DNA from: Pyrus communis
Lineage: Eukaryota > Streptophyta > Magnoliopsida > Rosales > Rosaceae
Length of the DNA stretch: 64,000 nucleotides
Direction of reading: 5' to 3'
Assembly (NCBI RefSeq): GCF_963583255.1
Contig: NC_084805.1
Coordinates: forward strand, 3,117,060-3,181,059
Positions 60,478-64,000 of this stretch are shown here, piece by piece; within the stretch, counting starts at the first letter, position 1, and the number at the start of each line of letters is the position of its first letter. The position numbers and the translations under genes are program-made. The notes under the pieces were generated by a model. The model searched no databases and was not told the DNA's origin. It was given only the letters and a program-made list of their open reading frames with translations.

Positions 60478-61310
60478 TGTTTAGGGATTTTGTTATGCTG
60501 TCACAAAGATGAGTGTGGACCACTGAGGTTTGGCAAACGCGCGCAGAATCAGATTGCTTCCGTGCTTAGTTGAAGCCAGAGTTTTGTAATACAAATAAAT
60601 TAATTGCCTTAGTAACAGATTTTGATTCTGATGTGAGAGTGAGATGCAAAAGGACAGGTGGAATCAACTATAGATGGGATAGATCAAACGCATTCATTAG
60701 TCATTATCACACTATTTTATTCTTTTATGTCAAACGAATTTGGTATGTATTCACTCTACTACCGATACGAAACTTTATCTCAACATGTCTCGTTGTAATG
60801 TAAAGTGATATTTCATTGAGTATATTTATTGTTACAGACCATTCTCTAAAAACAATTATATCTTTAAAGACTTTGAGTCAGCACCCAGCCTATTTATTTA
60901 TTCATTGAACAATAATAGACCCTAATAAACTGTTTAGGGATTTTGTTATGCTGTCACAAAGATGAGTGTGGACCACTGAGGTTTGGCAAACGCGCGCAGA
61001 ATCAGATTGCTTCCTTGCTTAGTTGAAGCCAGAGTTTTGTAATACAAATAAATTAATTGCCTTAGTAACAGATTTTGATTCTGATGTGAGAGTGAGATGC
61101 AAAAGGACAGGTGGAATCAACTATAGATGGGATAAGATCAAACTCATTCATTAGTCATTATCACAGTATTTTATTCTTTAATGTCAAACGAATTTGGTAT
61201 GTATTCACTCTACTACCAATACGAAACTTTATCTCAACATGTCTCGTTGCAATGTAAAGTGATATTTCATTGAGTATATTTATTGTTACAGACCATTCTC
61301 TAAGAGTAAT
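60478..61310. repeat. 452-bp tandem duplication
   Basis: Copies start CTGTTTAGGGATTTTGTTAT at 60478 and 60930 and run to about 60854 and 61306, nearly identical (TCCGTGC versus TCCTTGC and a few more differences). It is private to block B. Confidence 0.93.
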
Positions 61311-61559
61311 TCCATCTCTAAAGATTTTACGCCAGTATTCAGCCTATTTATCCACTCAGTGAACAGTAATAGACCCTAATGAATAGTAATAGGTCAAAGC
61401 ATCTCCACCCCTAAAAAAATATACTGGCACCCAGTCTAAAAATGTGCTGGCACAAACGATCTCCACCACTACAAAATGCGCTAGCACCCAGTCCATTTAA
61501 AATATTAATAATATTTTTTATAAAATAATAAATTAAGTTTTAATTTCGGATAGGATTTT

Positions 61560-61875
61560 TAATCAATCTCGTCACGCCACGTGTCATTATCCGACGTACT
61601 ATTTTGTGAATAGATTTTCGCTAAGATTTTCAACCAATCACGACAAGCCACGTGTCACTTCCTGTTTACAATAATTTAGGCAAGATTTCAATAAGATTTT
61701 CAACCAATCTTGTTACACCACGTGTCATTAACCGAACGTATTATTTTGTGGATAGATTTCTGATAAGATTTTCAACCAATCCCGACACGTCACTTGTCAC
61801 TTCCTGTTTACAATAATTTAGCCAAGATTTCGATAAGATTTTCAACCAATCACGTAGTGTCACGTGGCATTGTCC
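61560..61875. repeat. Subterminal repeat array of the PIF element
   Basis: Five units share GATTTTCAACCAATC followed by a CACGTGTCA-like box; alternate units also share CACTTCCTGTTTACAATAAT. The array matches 27074-27365 in reverse. Confidence 0.85.
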
Positions 61876-61902
61876 AGAACCTCATCCTTTTTTTTTTTTG
61901 TC

Positions 61903-61910
61903 TATATAAA
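61903..61910 (+). promoter_or_regulatory. TATA box of the PIF transposase
   Basis: TATATAAA about 95 bp before the ATG at 62004; the same TATA-leader context (TATAAACCCTACATCC) occurs on minus at about 27028-27045. Confidence 0.65.
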
Positions 61911-62003
61911 CCCTACATCCCTACATTTATCCTCACACTAAACTCAATCTTTTTTTTTAGTTCATAATCCTTCTTTATCGTTTTCAAATCTTGAGTTCTT
62001 ACA

Positions 62004-63443
62004 ATGTCTTCTTCAAGGAGAGTGTATAAACAGTTGCAAGAGCAACAGAAAAGGTTGTTGACACAACAGGAAGAATTGGTCAATCTTGACGAAGGTGGAG
62101 GTGGAGATGAGGCCCTCGCAATGGAGGAGGATAAGGATGATCACCATAGAAGGCGGAGGGCCTCACATTCCCACCGTATCATGGAAGCTGTGGATCAGAT
62201 AGCCAAACCCAGACGTGCGGCAAACATCGATAGAAGAAGGGAAAGACGAGGTAAAGATCTCTTGGAAGATTATTTTATTCCCAACAGCATTTTCCCTAAT
62301 CATGTTTTAGATGTCATTTTAGAATGCAACGAAGTTTGTTCGATAAAATCATGATTGCTGTTTGCAACCATGATCCATACTTTGTGCAAAAAGAGGATGA
62401 TTTTCATGTTCTAGGTCTTCTTCCTGAGCAAAAAATTACGGCTGCCTTGCGAATGCTTGCATATGGAGCATCTGCAAATCAAGTGGATGAGATCGCAAGG
62501 ATGGGAAAAACAACTGTTCTGGAGTCCCTGATACGGTTTTGCTTTGCAATTGAAGCCCTCTACACCAATGAATACCTCCGGAAACCCACGCCAAGGGACA
62601 TGCGAAAGCTTCTGAAGAAGGGTGAGATGCGAGGCTTCCCTGGCATGAATTGAAGCCCTCTACACCAATGAGTACCTCCGGAAACCCACGCCAAGGGACA
62701 TGCGAAGGCTTCTGAGGAAGGGTGAGATGTGAGGCTTCCCTGGCATGATTGGAAGCATCAACTACATGCACTGGACTTGGAAAAACTGTCCAAGTGCGTG
62801 GCAAGGAGCTTATGGCGACAAAAAATGAGCCAAAAACATCATTTTGGAAGCGGTGGCTTCATTTGATACATGGATTTGGCATGCTTTTTTTGGTGTTCCA
62901 GGAGCTCAGAATGACCTAAATGTCATTGCCCAATCTCCAGTGTTTGACGAACTGCTACAAGGAAATGGGCCGAGATGCACATATTGGGTTAATGGTAATA
63001 AATACGAAGGACCATACTACCTTGTAGATGGCATTTACCCAAGGTGGTCAACATTTGTCAAAATAGTGCCACATCCACAGAGTGAAAAAGAAAAACACTT
63101 CGTAAAGTGTCAAGAGGGGTGTAGGAAGAATATCGAGCGTTGTTTTGGTATCCTGCAAGCTCGTTGGGCGATTTTCAGGGCTGCGGCTAGAATGTTTGAT
63201 GTCGAGGCTCTTCGATCCATCATGATGACGTGTATTATTCTCCACAACATGATTGTTGAAGACAAGTATGATTATGATGCCGTCAATGAATACGAGCCGG
63301 ATCCGATGAACAACTCAAGAACACAAATCTACTATGCTCATAACCGGACCGAAGATCCCGTGCAACACGAGCCGTTGGAACGGGATGGACATTACAATGA
63401 ATTGATCGTTCAGCGGTACACTTCATTGCAAGAGCCATACTAG
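62004..63443 (+). pseudogene. PIF/Harbinger transposase (HARBI1-like nuclease), broken
   Basis: An N-terminal charged region (MSSSRRVYKQLQEQ...) is followed, after a frameshift near 62300-62330, by MQRSLFDKIM, LPEQKITAALRMLAYG and TTVLESLIRFC. A 100-bp direct duplication (62551-62650 / 62651-62750) shifts frame and brings in a TGA. The DDE region follows: GSINYMHW, where the first catalytic Asp should be (GSIDCMHW is usual), an in-frame TGA near 62826, VDGIYP with the second Asp, and NIERCFG with the Glu. It ends at 63443 after ERDGHYNEL. With at least two frame breaks, one or two stops and Asp replaced by Asn, it is inactive. Confidence 0.9.
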
Positions 63444-63679
63444 CACGTAACCCGCCAGAATGACTTGATTGACCACCAGTGGGGATTGCACGAAGGCGAA
63501 GATAATTAAAATAAGGCTTGTGGTTGAAGAATAAAGTGTATTGTTTTTTAAGTAATCTTATTTAGTGTTTTTTTTTTTTTTTTTTTTATGTTTATATGGT
63601 GAGATTATGTAATTTTATTTGGTGTTTTTTTTTTTTAAAGTTTATTTGGTGAGTTTATGTAATCTTATTTGATGTGTTT

Positions 63680-64000
63680 AAGACACACCCCGATCGAGAT
63701 CAGGGCATGCTGGCCGTCACGTGGAAGTGACGTAACCATGTGCACAGTGCGGAAGCTAATAAAATAATAATGGTAATAGTAATACGAATAAATAAAAAAC
63801 TGGTTCCATATGAAATGATAATAGGTGCAAGCGTAAGTGTGACGCTAAGTTCAGAGCATAACGCCTAATGCAGTCCAAAAGAAAATGATGCGACAATAGT
63901 ACACCCGAAGGTGGTCCTACGCTGGTGATCGTCTGTCAGAAATGCCGGGAAAGTCCTCTGGGAACCCACCAAACCTGCTAGTCAACTAGAACCTGGAGGG
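63680..64000 (+). mobile_element. Start of an LTR-like repeat, runs off the window
   Basis: GACACACCCCGATCGAGATC...GGCCGTCACGTG...GTGACGTAACCATGTGCACAG matches, in reverse, 20668-20924, the non-Cassandra half of the chimeric LTR, and more weakly the starts of the solo LTRs at 38118 and 42191. Confidence 0.65.

Larger units (their letters stand above)
45165..61310. repeat. Segmental duplication, copy B
   Basis: Direct match of block A (4448-23240). Private additions here are the MITE cluster at 54743-55720, about 1.57 kb at 55790-57365, the MULE at 58198-59341 and two local tandem duplications (60001, 60478). It lacks the hAT, the tRNA-linked LTR and the MITEs at 9107-9474 and 22132. Confidence 0.88.
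61393..63678 (+). mobile_element. PIF/Harbinger element carrying a transposase
   Basis: Begins near the CATCTCCACCCCTAAAAAAA phrase (61400), followed by subterminal repeats, a TATA box and the transposase pseudogene. Downstream, three T-rich repeats (GTAATCTTATTTGRTGT, 63553-63675) precede the start of an LTR-like repeat. An ORF1 facing the transposase, as in 25481-27400, may lie beyond the window. Confidence 0.75.

Noticed and set aside
1..64000. CRISPR arrays, bacterial operons or ribosome-binding sites
   Set aside because: The sequence is plant nuclear DNA with spliceosomal introns; the tandem repeats seen have no regular unique spacers.

Overview
The window is plant nuclear DNA: AT-rich, with intron-split genes and dense layers of transposable elements. 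The repeats (a Cassandra TRIM carrying 5S-derived sequence, TR-GAG-type LTR elements, and several MITE families I associate with apple/pear genomes) suggest Rosaceae, probably tribe Maleae. That placement rests on memory of repeat families, not on a search.

Only two intact protein-coding genes are well supported. Both are seven-exon laccases on the minus strand (4990-12345 and 45744-50981), each 569 aa, about 91% identical by my hand count, with all copper ligands and a signal peptide. They sit in two directly repeated blocks (about 4448-23240 and 45165-61310), so the locus is a segmental tandem duplication. After duplicating, the blocks were filled with different transposons; each copy gives the empty site for insertions in the other.

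Layout: 1-4447, a Ty3/gypsy integrase fragment and a small MULE-like element. 4448-23240, block A: laccase A, intronic MITEs, a hAT element (14528-19540, 8-bp target duplication) split by a palindromic four-LTR Cassandra cluster (15364-16761), and a lone LTR attached to tRNA-Asp-derived sequence (19737-21465). 23240-45165, a transposon spacer: a Pack-MULE carrying a mitochondrial carrier gene fragment, a PIF/Harbinger derivative, a CACTA element (about 28770-40916) broken by a TR-GAG retrotransposon and a 2.7-kb solo LTR, two more solo LTRs and a LINE fragment. 45165-61310, block B: laccase B, a MITE cluster, a MULE and young tandem duplications. 61393-64000, a second PIF/Harbinger element with a broken transposase, and the start of another LTR.

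The laccases probably act as secreted multicopper oxidases on phenolics in the cell wall (lignin, flavonoid or tannin polymerisation). Nothing else here looks like a working host gene. The most unusual structures are the LTR joined to tRNA-Asp sequence beyond the primer-binding site, flanked by a 54-bp host duplication; the inverted Cassandra cluster bounded by a perfect 5-bp target duplication; and a chimeric Cassandra/other LTR.
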